Source of the DNA: a virus
Virus record (IMG/VR): IMGVR_UViG_3300035701_000057
Span: 1-48,006 of that record
Strand: one strand, 5' to 3'
Length of the DNA: 48,006 nucleotides
A program made the position numbers and the translations under genes. Below, piece by piece: positions 31,346 through 39,304 of the stretch. The notes below the pieces were generated by a model. The model searched no databases, had not been told where the DNA came from, and saw only the letters and a list, made by a program, of their open reading frames with translations. Numbering within the stretch: position 1 is the first letter of the stretch; the number at the start of each line of letters is the position of its first letter.

Positions 31346-33269
31346 TGTTCCCTCCGGACAAACTCAGGTCCAAACCCCTCCGCGACATCTCTCGCGCATC
31401 GGACATCAGTTCGATCAACATTTGCAGGGACTTCTCGGGCGGAACCCCGGTCATCAGCTTGGGGATGATCGCGGGCTTCTTCTGCGGCTCCTGCTGGGTC
31501 ATCGTCCTGCCGGGAGTCGGAGTCTTGACATCGGCCTGCGGAATCTCGATCCCCCAGAGCAGATCGTCCGGCTTGCCCGCCTGCGCCTGCCCCCCGGCAT
31601 CCGGCTGTACATCCGCCACCCCGGGAGAGACCTCCGCGCCGGGGGGAGGGGCTCCGGGTGCCGCAGGTGACGGGGGCTTCTGTTCGTCCTTGAGGGTGAT
31701 GGCGAGGGCGAGCCCCGCCGAGAGTTCGGCCAAGGCCACCGCCAAGGGCTTGTCCCCGAAGAAGTAATCGTTGGGGTACGGAGGGCGGTTGAGCCTCTCG
31801 CGCAACTCATTCGGAGTGATGGCCCCCAGCGCGGCGTAGATGTGATCCATCCGCGCCTGATCAAGGGGGTCGGTCAGCGTCATGCGGGAGAACCGGAACT
31901 GGACCCGGATCTTCTTGCGAAGCGCCTGCATCTCATCCGCGTCATCCGGGGTCTTGGGATCGTTCCCCATCATGGAGCAGAGAAGATCCATCACGATGGT
32001 CTGATTGATCTGGTACTCTTTCTCCAGCCGATCCGGTTCAAACTCCTGCTCGTTGGTGATCTCTCGGGAGACCGCCGCCGAAGCCTTGTTGACGTTCTCG
32101 GTGGAGAAGAAGACCGGGGCCAGACCGAAGATTTCTCTCACTTCCTCGTCATTGGCGCTACGGTACGTCTGGAAGGAGGCGTCCTCGGTCACACCGACCG
32201 TCAGCGGGCGCAACTCCACCATGGTCTTGTTCTGCTGTTGGAACCCGACCTTGGTAGGCTCCACTTGGATGATCATCACCCGGTGGGCCTGATCGGGGCC
32301 ACGGGCCTTCCCGCGCACGAAGTCCTCGATCTGCTGTTGGGACTCCTGCGTAAGCCTACCGCCAGACACCAGAAGGGCCATTCTGGGAACCGCATCGTTT
32401 TCAAAGAACGACACATTTCGGATGGCCGCCATGCGGTTTCCGGAGATGGCCGCCGAAGCGGGAACATACCGGGGTGATCCATAGAACGAAGACAGCGGAT
32501 CGTAGACCTTGAAGTGGAGGATCTCGGAGGCGCGTTGATCCGGAGGCAGGGAGGAATTGCCGGAGTACCAGTCCCCGGATATCGCATCCATCACCCGCTT
32601 ATCACCAAACTCCTTGAAGTAACGCTTCTGGTTTCCACGGATCTGGACGAAGCCATAGACCTGAGTGCGCCCCTCGACCTTCTTCATGGATCGGACGCGC
32701 ATGGTCGTGGCCGGTACGTGGTACAGGCGGTTGATGTCGCCCCTGTTGTTGCGCACAATCTCGATATATCCGTTTCCCGTGGCTTCCTCATCGACCTTCA
32801 TCAGATAGAAGATTTCGGAGAGGGGCATTTTCTCGTTGGGATAGCTGAACAGGGCGCGGAGCTTTTCTCCCTGCTCAACAACAATGCTCTTGTCCGTCTC
32901 CGGGGTCTGTTTCGTGATGGGGTGCATCGGCTCGATGTGCCATCCAAGCCCCACCGTGTTCCGGGCGAATGACCGGATGCACCGGGCGAGCCGCGTGTTC
33001 TGCTCCAGCGCCTGTGCCCACGTGTTGGGGTTGAACCGGGGAGGAATGAATTCCCCGGCGGCCATCTGGTTGAATGGATCTTCGGTGATCTGACGAGACT
33101 GGGACTTCCGGTCGCTTCCGCCATCCCCATCGGAGGCGTCAGCCTCCTCTAGCCCGCCGCTTTCCCGACCGACAAGAGTGACCTTGAGCAGATTCTCCAT
33201 GTCCTCCTTGGCGATGGACCTTCGGAGGATCGTATCGGCCACTTCTTCCATGGGAAAATCCGGCATCAT
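31332..33269 (-). CDS. Portal protein
   Basis: The start is the ATG at 33269 (sharing the stop A of the upstream gene, TGATG); a TTG at 33272 is a possible alternative. The product is 645 residues. FNPNTWAQALEQNTRLARCIRSFARNTVGLGWHI, then NGYIEIVRNNRGDINRLYHVPATTMRV, ILHFKVYDPLSSFYGSPRYVPASAAISG and NEQEFEPDRLEKEYQINQTIV match HK97/PBSX-type portals, here longer than usual because of a C-terminal Pro/Gly-rich segment (EQKPPSPAAPGAPPPGAEVSPG). Terminase and protease lie either side. The dodecamer is the DNA gate and head-tail vertex. Confidence 0.93.
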   Translation of the reverse strand: MMPDFPMEEVADTILRRSIAKEDMENLLKVTLVGRESGGLEEADASDGDGGSDRKSQSRQITEDPFNQMAAGEFIPPRFNPNTWAQALEQNTRLARCIRSFARNTVGLGWHIEPMHPITKQTPETDKSIVVEQGEKLRALFSYPNEKMPLSEIFYLMKVDEEATGNGYIEIVRNNRGDINRLYHVPATTMRVRSMKKVEGRTQVYGFVQIRGNQKRYFKEFGDKRVMDAISGDWYSGNSSLPPDQRASEILHFKVYDPLSSFYGSPRYVPASAAISGNRMAAIRNVSFFENDAVPRMALLVSGGRLTQESQQQIEDFVRGKARGPDQAHRVMIIQVEPTKVGFQQQNKTMVELRPLTVGVTEDASFQTYRSANDEEVREIFGLAPVFFSTENVNKASAAVSREITNEQEFEPDRLEKEYQINQTIVMDLLCSMMGNDPKTPDDADEMQALRKKIRVQFRFSRMTLTDPLDQARMDHIYAALGAITPNELRERLNRPPYPNDYFFGDKPLAVALAELSAGLALAITLKDEQKPPSPAAPGAPPPGAEVSPGVADVQPDAGGQAQAGKPDDLLWGIEIPQADVKTPTPGRTMTQQEPQKKPAIIPKLMTGVPPEKSLQMLIELMSDAREMSRRGLDLSLSGGNNGSH

Positions 33270-33619
33270 CAAACCCCAAGTTCCGCCCAGACTGCCAAAA
33301 CAGACTGGACCTCACCGCCTGCCGCCCCGGTCACTCGGAACCGGTAGCGGGTAGCGGGAACCAACGCAATCGGACTGGGCGAGGCCGCGTTGGGCCAACG
33401 ATACGACTTGACCGCCGTAGCCAGCAGGGAATCGATCAGATAAACCCGGTCCCCATCCATCACTTCAAGGTACAGGTTTACCAGAGTCGCGTTCGCCCGT
33501 TCCCACAAAACAGTCCTGAGAGTGAACGGGTGATATCTTCCACCGCCGACCAACAGCAGAGTCTCGGCATCCTTGGCATACGCACGTTCAGTCTGAAAAA
33601 CGCCTTCGGATGCGCCCAT
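33269..33619 (-). CDS. Unrecognised small protein upstream of portal
   Basis: A 116-residue protein with GGGTGAGAC before ATG, and a stop overlapping the portal start. It is beta-rich (ANATLVNLYLEVMDGDRVYLID, TRYRFRVTGAAGG, QSVLAVWAEL), probably a small sandwich such as a decoration or vertex protein. No motif identifies it. The upstream gap carries a promoter-like sequence and hairpins, so it may be the first gene of the head transcription unit. Confidence 0.6.
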   Translation of the reverse strand: MGASEGVFQTERAYAKDAETLLLVGGGRYHPFTLRTVLWERANATLVNLYLEVMDGDRVYLIDSLLATAVKSYRWPNAASPSPIALVPATRYRFRVTGAAGGEVQSVLAVWAELGV

Positions 33620-33644
33620 GTCTCACCCACCCCATTGGATCCAG

Positions 33645-33673
33645 AGATTACCGGGTTTTGTGGCTTTTGTCCA
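33645..33673 (-). promoter_or_regulatory. Candidate promoter ahead of the portal operon
   Basis: On the minus strand TGGACA (33673-33668) is 17 bases from TAATCT (33650-33645). The -35 is close to consensus but the -10 is weak. It lies downstream of two hairpins and upstream of the 33269-33619 gene. The combination of stop, hairpin and new start signal suggests a transcription break between the kinase/HAD block and the head genes. Confidence 0.4.
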
Positions 33674-33690
33674 GAACGAACTATTCTGGA
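33670..33690. repeat. Seven-bp-stem inverted repeat over a promoter
   Basis: TCCAGAA and TTCTGGA flank a 7-base loop (CGAACTA). The element overlaps the -35 box of the candidate promoter at 33645-33673, so it could be an operator or an mRNA hairpin. It lies 10 bases from the larger hairpin at 33701-33730. Confidence 0.5.
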
Positions 33691-33700
33691 AAAGGCCGAA

Positions 33701-33730
33701 CCCTGTTGCCGGAACCTTCCGGCAACAGGG
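33701..33730 (-). terminator. Long perfect hairpin, probable terminator
   Basis: A 14-bp perfect stem (CCCTGTTGCCGGAA paired with its complement) with a two-base loop follows the stop of the 33745-33960 gene in the minus direction. The tail reads TTCGGCCTTTTCC, a short U-run several bases away. Perfect length is well beyond chance. Terminator is favoured; a protein-binding palindrome is the alternative. Confidence 0.55.
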
Positions 33731-33744
33731 GCGAACCTCCCGGC

Positions 33745-33960
33745 CTACGCACTCAGGATTTCCAGCTTGGGTGTCGGAACCACGAAACCGGGAATCGCCG
33801 CCGCAACGAGAGCCGCCCTCAGTTCCGCGTTCTCTTCCATCAGGGCCACGACCACATCCCGCGTGTCCCAGATGTCCGTGTTGCCACGGCTGAATTCGGG
33901 CCGGATCTTGACGATCTGCCCATCACCGATCACCTTCGGATCGCCGCCGCCAGCAGGCAT
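33745..33960 (-). CDS. Small acidic/helical protein, unrecognised
   Basis: A 71-residue protein with a strong GGGAGGTTACC site. It has IKIRPEFSRGNTDIWDTRDVVVALMEENAELRAALVAAA, a helical stretch that may form a coiled coil. No family is recognised. It is the last gene before the hairpin-rich gap at 33620-33744, downstream of the HAD gene. Confidence 0.55.
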   Translation of the reverse strand: MPAGGGDPKVIGDGQIVKIRPEFSRGNTDIWDTRDVVVALMEENAELRAALVAAAIPGFVVPTPKLEILSA

Positions 33961-33974
33961 GGTAACCTCCCTAA

Positions 33975-34598
33975 TTAGAAACCTTCGGCCCAGAGGTACG
34001 TCCCCTGAACCCCCATAAGAACAGACAGGAACTTACCACCGTCATCAGGAAAAACAAACCCCTCTTCCCCCGCCAAGCCTGCCATGATCTCTTGGATCGC
34101 CGGGTCGGATGTCCCGGTCTTCTCCACGGCTCGGCCATCCTCCAAGGCAAACAGGGCCATCTGCCTTGGATTCCCCTCCTCATCCATCGCCATGATCCGG
34201 ACGTTCTTGGCAACCTCCGCCTCGATCACAGCACGCCGCCGGTCCAACTCCATGATGATCGCGGGCCAGTTCCCATCGAATGGGATCGCCTTGTCATCCA
34301 CCGTCGCATGGAAGAATATTTTCCTCGACTTCTGCGCCCCGTCCGCCGGGGGATTCTCGTTAATATAGTCGAAGGGTATGCCGTTGGCCTTCAGCACCTT
34401 TTCAGCGTCAGCCTGCCCCTCGGCATCCCGGGCGGTCCAGACAATGATCCGCCACCCCGTCTTACGGAGATGGAGGAGCGCATCCTTGGCCCCCGGTAGC
34501 ACATGATCCCGCTCATCTGCGATGGTGTTGTCGAAATCCACCGCAACGGTCGGAACATGCACCCCGGTGACTACCACAGATCCCCGAGCCTCTGCCAT
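33975..34598 (-). CDS. HAD-type phosphatase-like protein
   Basis: A 207-residue protein. Motif I is TVAVDFDNTIADE (D21 and D23, DxDxT form), a motif II-like WTARD follows at about residue 55, and later acidic residues in DEEGNP and PDDGG could serve as motif IV candidates. The fold resembles short polynucleotide-kinase-like or BT4131-type HADs. The start at 34598 overlaps the kinase-like gene by 28 nt; a GTG at 34562 (beginning VHVPTVAVDF) is an alternative. It could remove phosphate from nucleotides, DNA ends or proteins. Its neighbour, a kinase-like gene, hints at a pair. Confidence 0.78.
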   Translation of the reverse strand: MAEARGSVVVTGVHVPTVAVDFDNTIADERDHVLPGAKDALLHLRKTGWRIIVWTARDAEGQADAEKVLKANGIPFDYINENPPADGAQKSRKIFFHATVDDKAIPFDGNWPAIIMELDRRRAVIEAEVAKNVRIMAMDEEGNPRQMALFALEDGRAVEKTGTSDPAIQEIMAGLAGEEGFVFPDDGGKFLSVLMGVQGTYLWAEGF

Positions 34599-35479
34599 AC
34601 ATCCAGACCCTTGAGTTGCCTGACCCGCTTCAGGACGCCGCCCTCCTCGCCGCTCTTGAATCCACGGCCTTGGAGGATACGGTAAACGGCGTCCTCATCG
34701 ATGGACTGGATCTCCGCCTGAACATCCGGGTGGATTTTCGTGCCAACGAGGTGCTTACCAGCACTTGTCCGGAACCACTTCCGCTGGTCACCCTTCACGA
34801 AAGCGTACCCGTTGTCGATGGCGTATACGCGCCGATGACGATCCATGATCCAGTTGTTCGCGTGCCTGTCGATTTCACCACGGATGAAATCAAACGCGGC
34901 AAGGCGGTGCAACCAAGGGTTTTTCTGATCCTGCCGGTAATCATACCCCTTGCTCTGCCACTCCCATGCCGTGGGGCGACTCACCCACGCCTGCACGCTC
35001 CCGTATCCAAGCTGGGAAACGTGCCTTCCCACGGTGGGGGGAACAAGGTCGAACTTGAGTTCCCGGTCGAGTTCGTAGGACAGGATCTCCCGCTCCGGTC
35101 CGGTGATGTTGATGTCCACGCTCTCGCAGTACCGCTTGTTCTCAAACTGGCAGTAGACCGTCTTCATCACCGCCTGACGGGTGGTCATTCCGCCCGACTC
35201 CACCCCATCAAGAAAAACCACCTTATAGGGGCGGTGCAGTCCCCTGCCGATGGACGCAAATTCCGACTCCTCCGCCGTCCGGAGCATCATCCGCATGACT
35301 TCCCGGTCATGCCAGCCGCCCGGCTTTAGGGAAGTCGGCGTCCAGAAGGGACCTCCGCTCGCCGCGTCCAGATGGTCTCTCAGGAATCGACTGCCCAGAG
35401 AGACCCCCCGGTACTCTACCGGGGGTCCGCCAAACGCAGAGAACATCCGCCCCATCCGCAGGGATTCGACCGTCTGCAT
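34571..35479 (-). CDS. Kinase-fold protein (FAM20/PI4K-like)
   Basis: A 302-residue protein; its ATG overlaps the preceding stop (TGATG). Elements in order: FLDGVESGG then a Lys (about K106) as ATP-lysine candidate; GPEREILSYELDRELKFDLVPPTV (E131 region and the VPPT segment of SCO1664/FAM20-type kinases); GYGSVQAWVS; EIDRHANNW (D204-N208-N209, the HRD-like catalytic loop) and VYAIDNGYAF (D222, the DFG-like metal site). These match the bacterial PI3/4-kinase-like family. The substrate is unknown; a capsid or host protein, or a lipid, are possible. The lysine assignment is uncertain. Confidence 0.72.
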   Translation of the reverse strand: MQTVESLRMGRMFSAFGGPPVEYRGVSLGSRFLRDHLDAASGGPFWTPTSLKPGGWHDREVMRMMLRTAEESEFASIGRGLHRPYKVVFLDGVESGGMTTRQAVMKTVYCQFENKRYCESVDINITGPEREILSYELDRELKFDLVPPTVGRHVSQLGYGSVQAWVSRPTAWEWQSKGYDYRQDQKNPWLHRLAAFDFIRGEIDRHANNWIMDRHRRVYAIDNGYAFVKGDQRKWFRTSAGKHLVGTKIHPDVQAEIQSIDEDAVYRILQGRGFKSGEEGGVLKRVRQLKGLDVWQRLGDLW

Positions 35480-35847
35480 CAGTCACCCAGCGTCATGACC
35501 CGAATCCGCTGATCCGCCCCCTGCATGGTGATCTTGATCTTCAACACCCCGGCGGGGCCGGGCGTGTTGGGACCCACCTCCAGCAGAACGGTCTTGTACA
35601 CCTTGTCGGAGTCGCCCTTGCCGTCGAAGTTGACGAAGAACCCCTCGCCATCCGCAAGGATGATGACGTACCTCGGATCCGCGATGGATGCAAAGTACGG
35701 GGCCAGATCGAGGACGACCGCCCCGAACACGTCATCCAGAAGCTCCTTCGCGTTCAGGGCCGCTCCCGTCACCGACTTGCTGATCGTCGGGCCGTCCGAA
35801 GGGGACAGACCTGCGCTCATGTTTGCCGTGAAACTTGGATTCGCCAT
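35479..35847 (-). CDS. Unrecognised beta-rich structural protein
   Basis: A 122-residue protein with GGGAGGATTTTCG before ATG. Segments such as YVIILADGEGFFVNFDGKGDSDKVYKTVLLEVG and VLKIKITMQGADQRIRVMTLGD predict a compact beta barrel. No catalytic motif or signal is seen. The gene precedes the kinase-like gene. It may be a capsid decoration or connector protein. Confidence 0.6.
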   Translation of the reverse strand: MANPSFTANMSAGLSPSDGPTISKSVTGAALNAKELLDDVFGAVVLDLAPYFASIADPRYVIILADGEGFFVNFDGKGDSDKVYKTVLLEVGPNTPGPAGVLKIKITMQGADQRIRVMTLGD

Positions 35848-35862
35848 CGAAAATCCTCCCAG

Positions 35863-36447
35863 TTACCCCCGAGGAATATCGAAGGTATGAGTATGACCGT
35901 CAGCCTCGTCCACCATCCCCACCGTAGTGATCGGGTGTTCGTGGCCGTTCACCATGTCGGTCTTTCCACGTACCACGCATCCATCCTTTGAGGCAATCAC
36001 CAGCACTCGATGTTTATGTTCAGGAGCTAGAACTCCGGAAACCAGATCGGTAATCGCCTCGACCCGCTTCTCCCCGAACTCCGTCCGGGGTTGCCAATGC
36101 CACGCGCTATTCTCGTCCGGCACCGACCCGGCGGGGATGTTGTGGGTCCCCCCGGGGATCGCGTGGAACCGGTCGCACCTGCCCGTGGCATTCATCGCCA
36201 ACTTCCACTCCTCGCACCACCCAACAGAATCGAGGCTCTTCAAAGTCTCGGCGGGCTTGAATCCCGCGCAGTTGGCGCACGCCGTCGCCGTGCCCTGCGG
36301 GATCTCCATGCAGATACCCCGCTTCAGGATGGCCGAGGTCTGGTCCGGCTGGGAAGCAAGTTCCCATCCATCCTTGCCCAGAACGTCAAGTTGGGCGAGG
36401 AGGTCTGGCAACAGCCGCTTCTCAACGAACTTGTACTCGTACCTCAT
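35863..36447 (-). CDS. DUF4177-like protein with Cys cluster and His-rich tail
   Basis: A 194-residue protein with GAGGTACTCCG before ATG. The first ~35 residues (YEYKFVEKRLLPDLLAQLDVLGKDGWELAS) match the DUF4177 pattern. The middle carries CANCAGFKPAE..., SVGWCEEWKLAMNATGRC: four cysteines spaced like high-potential iron-sulfur or small metal-binding domains. The C-terminus is His-rich (HEHPITTVGMVDEADGHTHTF), similar to phage collar HxH motifs. Metal binding is likely; iron-sulfur is only a possibility. It sits in the unknown block upstream of the kinase-like gene. Confidence 0.62.
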   Translation of the reverse strand: MRYEYKFVEKRLLPDLLAQLDVLGKDGWELASQPDQTSAILKRGICMEIPQGTATACANCAGFKPAETLKSLDSVGWCEEWKLAMNATGRCDRFHAIPGGTHNIPAGSVPDENSAWHWQPRTEFGEKRVEAITDLVSGVLAPEHKHRVLVIASKDGCVVRGKTDMVNGHEHPITTVGMVDEADGHTHTFDIPRG

Positions 36448-36456
36448 CGGAGTACC

Positions 36457-36888
36457 TCAGTAAACAGGAGCCGCCGGGGGAGGAAGCGAGCCCGGACGGT
36501 TGGGGTCGCTCGTCACCTGATCCGAAGGCTTCCCGTAGACATCCACGGGATCACGGGGGTGCGCCCACGCGCCGAACTGCCCGGGGGCCAGTTTGACCTG
36601 CCCACCCATGCGAGCGAGGGACGACATGACCGCCGGTCCATGAGTCGCCAGACCCGTCTGAGCCGACACGATGCGGGGTTGCATCTCGACGTTGCCGCGC
36701 CGGGCGAAAGCGCCCAGTTCATCGGCCTCGGCGGGAGGAACGCCCTGAACACCCGCGCCGGGGATGTTCGACGGAACCCGGGGCTGGGGCGTGGGGACGA
36801 TCTGCTTCTCCACGTCACCGGTCCGGGCGCGACCAGACTTGCTGATGTTTCCGCTCTGCCCCGAGCGGGCGTAACCTGCGAGACTCAT
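36457..36888 (-). CDS. Unrecognised basic, Pro-rich protein
   Basis: The start is the ATG at 36888 with AAGGAGTGTGGT; an upstream ATG at 36927 would cross the terminator-like hairpin. The 143-residue product is low-complexity, basic and Gly/Pro-rich (SGQSGNISKSGRARTG, GAFARRGNVEMQPR, DPNRPGSLPPPAAPVY). No family is recognised. It may be disordered or a DNA-binding virion component. It ends the run of genes leading to the kinase pair. Confidence 0.58.
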   Translation of the reverse strand: MSLAGYARSGQSGNISKSGRARTGDVEKQIVPTPQPRVPSNIPGAGVQGVPPAEADELGAFARRGNVEMQPRIVSAQTGLATHGPAVMSSLARMGGQVKLAPGQFGAWAHPRDPVDVYGKPSDQVTSDPNRPGSLPPPAAPVY

Positions 36889-36900
36889 ACCACACTCCTT

Positions 36901-36925
36901 AAAAAGAGTGCAACCGATTGCACTC
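36901..36925 (-). terminator. Terminator-like hairpin, related to the palindrome at 13720
   Basis: GAGTGCAA / TTGCACTC is an 8-bp stem with a 4-base loop, directly followed by five T residues (36905-36901) in the minus direction. It overlaps the stop of the 36924-38231 gene and sits ahead of the next gene's ribosome site. The core GTGCAACCG-TTGCAC nearly equals the 13720-13735 palindrome. Probably an intrinsic terminator or attenuator. Confidence 0.6.
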
Positions 36926-38231
36926 AATCCTGAGTTTCCCCTGCCGGACTCGCCAACGGAGCAAGACGCATGACCAACGTAGTATCGCGGGTAGCCAACG
37001 GGCTGGAGATCAGGGTTCCACCCTCCTTCTTGACCTCCTCGATCTCCACATCCAGCCCCCAGAGCCTCTGCTCAATGACCGTCTCCAGCTTGGAGCAGTC
37101 CTTGGGTATCTGACCCGGAGGAAAAGATTCCTTGGTCACCTTCACGGGGGCAATATACAGCTTTTTGACTTTCACCGCCGGGGGAACGAACGGGAGATCG
37201 AACTTCGACCCCATCACCCCCATGGGCATCCATTGAAGAGCCACCACCCGATCCCCAACCTTCAACTGCTTTGGCCGAACGAACGCAGGAGGCTCCTCGG
37301 GGAGATTACGCTCTAGCATCAATTTTCCGGTGTACTCCGTCACCGGGCGAGCGCCCTTGGTGATGGCGTCCTCCACGATGGACTTCGCCTTGTCTGTCAT
37401 GGGCAGGCGATCAAACCCGCTGTCCTTCAAGATCTTCTCGATGTCCACCGTCTGCTCAACGGCCTTCTCGGTCTTGGGCTTCTCGGGCTTGACTTCGCCC
37501 TTCGTCACGATCCTGATGGAAATTTTTTCGGGCAGTTTGGCGGCCAATTCGCGGATACGCTCCTCGGGAAGCCCCGTCTCTACGATATCCATAAGACGAC
37601 GAACCTCGCTTGGCTCCCGCTTCCTGCTGATCTCGATGGAAGAGCCATCCGCGTGTTCAAACAAATCAACGCGGGGGTTCTCCCGCCCGGACGACATCAA
37701 CTTGAACCCACTCATCGCTATACGGGGGATCAGATCCTTGAGCGCCGCGATGTTCTCACCGGCAGTCGCCTCCCTGCCGTAAGAACGCAACCCCGTGGAC
37801 TCGGCGGGGGTCGTGTCCTTCATCTGGGCGATGCCCTTCACCGCCTCGGCCACATGATCGAGATGCTCCCCCGGATGACTCACGAACCTCTGGGGACCCG
37901 GGACGGCGGGCGGAGCATCCGGCTTGGCCGAAGGCTTCTCCCCCTTATCCGGTTCCTTCTTCGCCCGCTCGCGCTTCTCCCATGCCAGCCGTGAAGCCTC
38001 CGACCGAGCGGGATCCACGGATCCCCCGGCCTTCTCGACGGAGGCGCATTCAAAAGGGCGGTCAATCTCCTTCCGCGCCTTCTGAATCTCGTCCCACGTT
38101 GCCTCATTCCGCTTCTCGATCTCCTCTGCCTCGATGGGCGGCGTGGTCTTGGGGAACAGAATCCCCGGCTGGAACACTTTCCTCAACGTGGTTCGGAGGG
38201 ACTTATTGATAGCCGCAGATTTCTCGGCCAT
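36924..38231 (-). CDS. Unrecognised long charged protein with low-complexity N-terminus
   Basis: The start is the ATG at 38231 with TGGAGGGACG; the ATG at 38267 with AAAGGGGAAGGCA is an alternative adding 12 residues. About 435 residues. The N-terminal third is charged and helical (EIEKRNEATWDEIQKARKEIDR, SVEKAGGSVDPARSEASRLAWEKRERAK). Residues about 165-250 contain FKLMSSGRENPRVDLFEHADGSSIEISRK, a mixed fold. The C-terminal part is strand-rich (KKLYIAPVKVTKESF, TTLVMRLAPLAS). No known family is recognised. The VEKAG segment resembles disordered linkers of phage head proteins. Confidence 0.6.
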   Translation of the reverse strand: MAEKSAAINKSLRTTLRKVFQPGILFPKTTPPIEAEEIEKRNEATWDEIQKARKEIDRPFECASVEKAGGSVDPARSEASRLAWEKRERAKKEPDKGEKPSAKPDAPPAVPGPQRFVSHPGEHLDHVAEAVKGIAQMKDTTPAESTGLRSYGREATAGENIAALKDLIPRIAMSGFKLMSSGRENPRVDLFEHADGSSIEISRKREPSEVRRLMDIVETGLPEERIRELAAKLPEKISIRIVTKGEVKPEKPKTEKAVEQTVDIEKILKDSGFDRLPMTDKAKSIVEDAITKGARPVTEYTGKLMLERNLPEEPPAFVRPKQLKVGDRVVALQWMPMGVMGSKFDLPFVPPAVKVKKLYIAPVKVTKESFPPGQIPKDCSKLETVIEQRLWGLDVEIEEVKKEGGTLISSPLATRDTTLVMRLAPLASPAGETQD

Positions 38232-38279
38232 CGTCCCTCCAGACCAAACATCTCTGCCTTCATTCATTGCCTTCCCCTT

Positions 38280-38327
38280 TCACCCTTGGCCTGCCCCTTG
38301 AGCCAGCCATAACCCCCGCTGGTCCAT
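38280..38327 (-). other. Fifteen-codon ORF with strong ribosome site, in frame with next gene
   Basis: TAAGGAGATCC precedes an ATG at 38327 that reads 15 codons (MDQRGLWLAQGAGQG) to TGA at 38282-38280. The frame continues into the 38267 ATG of the next gene. It may be a leader peptide used to reload ribosomes, or the relic of a longer start. Nothing else is visible in the gap between 38231 and 38336. Confidence 0.4.
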
Positions 38328-38335
38328 GGATCTCC

Positions 38336-39292
38336 TTACTGACTTGCCTGCTCTTCCTGCTCCTTTACCGGAGCCGTCGCCTTCTCGGCGCGGCGATACA
38401 CCCGCGCCACAACCTCCCGCAACTGCTGGGCGAAGGGGTTGACCACCTCCGAAGAGGCATCCTTGGCCGTGACAGCCATCCCCGATCCGGAGATCAGCCG
38501 ATGGGCATGGGCGTGACCGCCCACAGGAGCCTGATCCGGGGCGGTACGAGTGTCCAAGGATCCATCCGGGTTGATGGAAGCCTCGACCATGTGGGTGTGA
38601 CCACCGTTGAAGCTGGTGTATCCCTTGACACGATATCCATTTGGGTCATTGTAAGAGGACAGGTAATACTCATGCTGGTGCCCATCGGAAATCTCGGTCA
38701 GCCCGTGGAACACACCGGGGACATCCACGGGGGCTCCAGCCACCACCGCCGCAGGACCCTGCTGGGGGTTGACCATGCCGCCGGACGCCATGGAGATGGT
38801 CGAAATGCCGGGGGAACTCATGGACGCCTGACCGCCGCCGGTCGCCACCTGCTTCTCCGCGATCCCAATCACCCCGATAACTCCGGGGGCGATCCACACG
38901 GCCCGCACAGACTCCGGAACCACCCGTTCGATCTCGACCGAGAAGGCGTGCTGATCCTCCTTGATCTCATCGGGAGCGCCCAGATCCCGGGCGGAAAACC
39001 AGTTCCGAACCGCGTCCGTGGAGGCGAACTTCTTGGCCGAGAAATGGAGCCCGCCGATGACGATCTCCGGCAGTTCCACCTCTCGGTTGCACTCGTTCAA
39101 CCCCCCATCGAACAATTGGGAGACGATCTCCCCTGCCCGGATGGTCTTCATGTGGGTGTCGCAGTACCGGCAGGCCATCTTCTGCCCGAGCATCTGGGGC
39201 CTCCAATCCAAGATGGACTGGACACAACACCCCTGCATCTGGCCGATGACCTCGATACCCAGACGCCCCTTCCAATCAGACTGCCCTGCCAT
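38336..39292 (-). CDS. Unrecognised Cys/His-rich protein
   Basis: A 318-residue protein with GGGAGCGGCC before ATG. The N-terminus contains GCCVQS...ACRYCDTH, a likely zinc site. Residues about 80-145 contain LHFSAKKFASTDAVRNWFSARDLG and HAFSVEIERVVPESVRAVWIAPGV, a type of segment seen in phage head-associated proteins. The C-terminal part has HxH motifs (GHQHEYY, GGHTHMVEA, GGHAHAHRL) that recall collar fibre modules. Function is unknown. It is likely a virion or assembly protein given its neighbours (terminase and portal blocks). Confidence 0.6.
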   Translation of the reverse strand: MAGQSDWKGRLGIEVIGQMQGCCVQSILDWRPQMLGQKMACRYCDTHMKTIRAGEIVSQLFDGGLNECNREVELPEIVIGGLHFSAKKFASTDAVRNWFSARDLGAPDEIKEDQHAFSVEIERVVPESVRAVWIAPGVIGVIGIAEKQVATGGGQASMSSPGISTISMASGGMVNPQQGPAAVVAGAPVDVPGVFHGLTEISDGHQHEYYLSSYNDPNGYRVKGYTSFNGGHTHMVEASINPDGSLDTRTAPDQAPVGGHAHAHRLISGSGMAVTAKDASSEVVNPFAQQLREVVARVYRRAEKATAPVKEQEEQASQ

Positions 39293-39304
39293 GGCCGCTC
39301 CCTT

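Noticed and set aside
38280-38282. TGA as a recoded sense codon
   Set aside because: Many genes here end in TGA within overlapping start/stop signals, so TGA works as stop in this genome.
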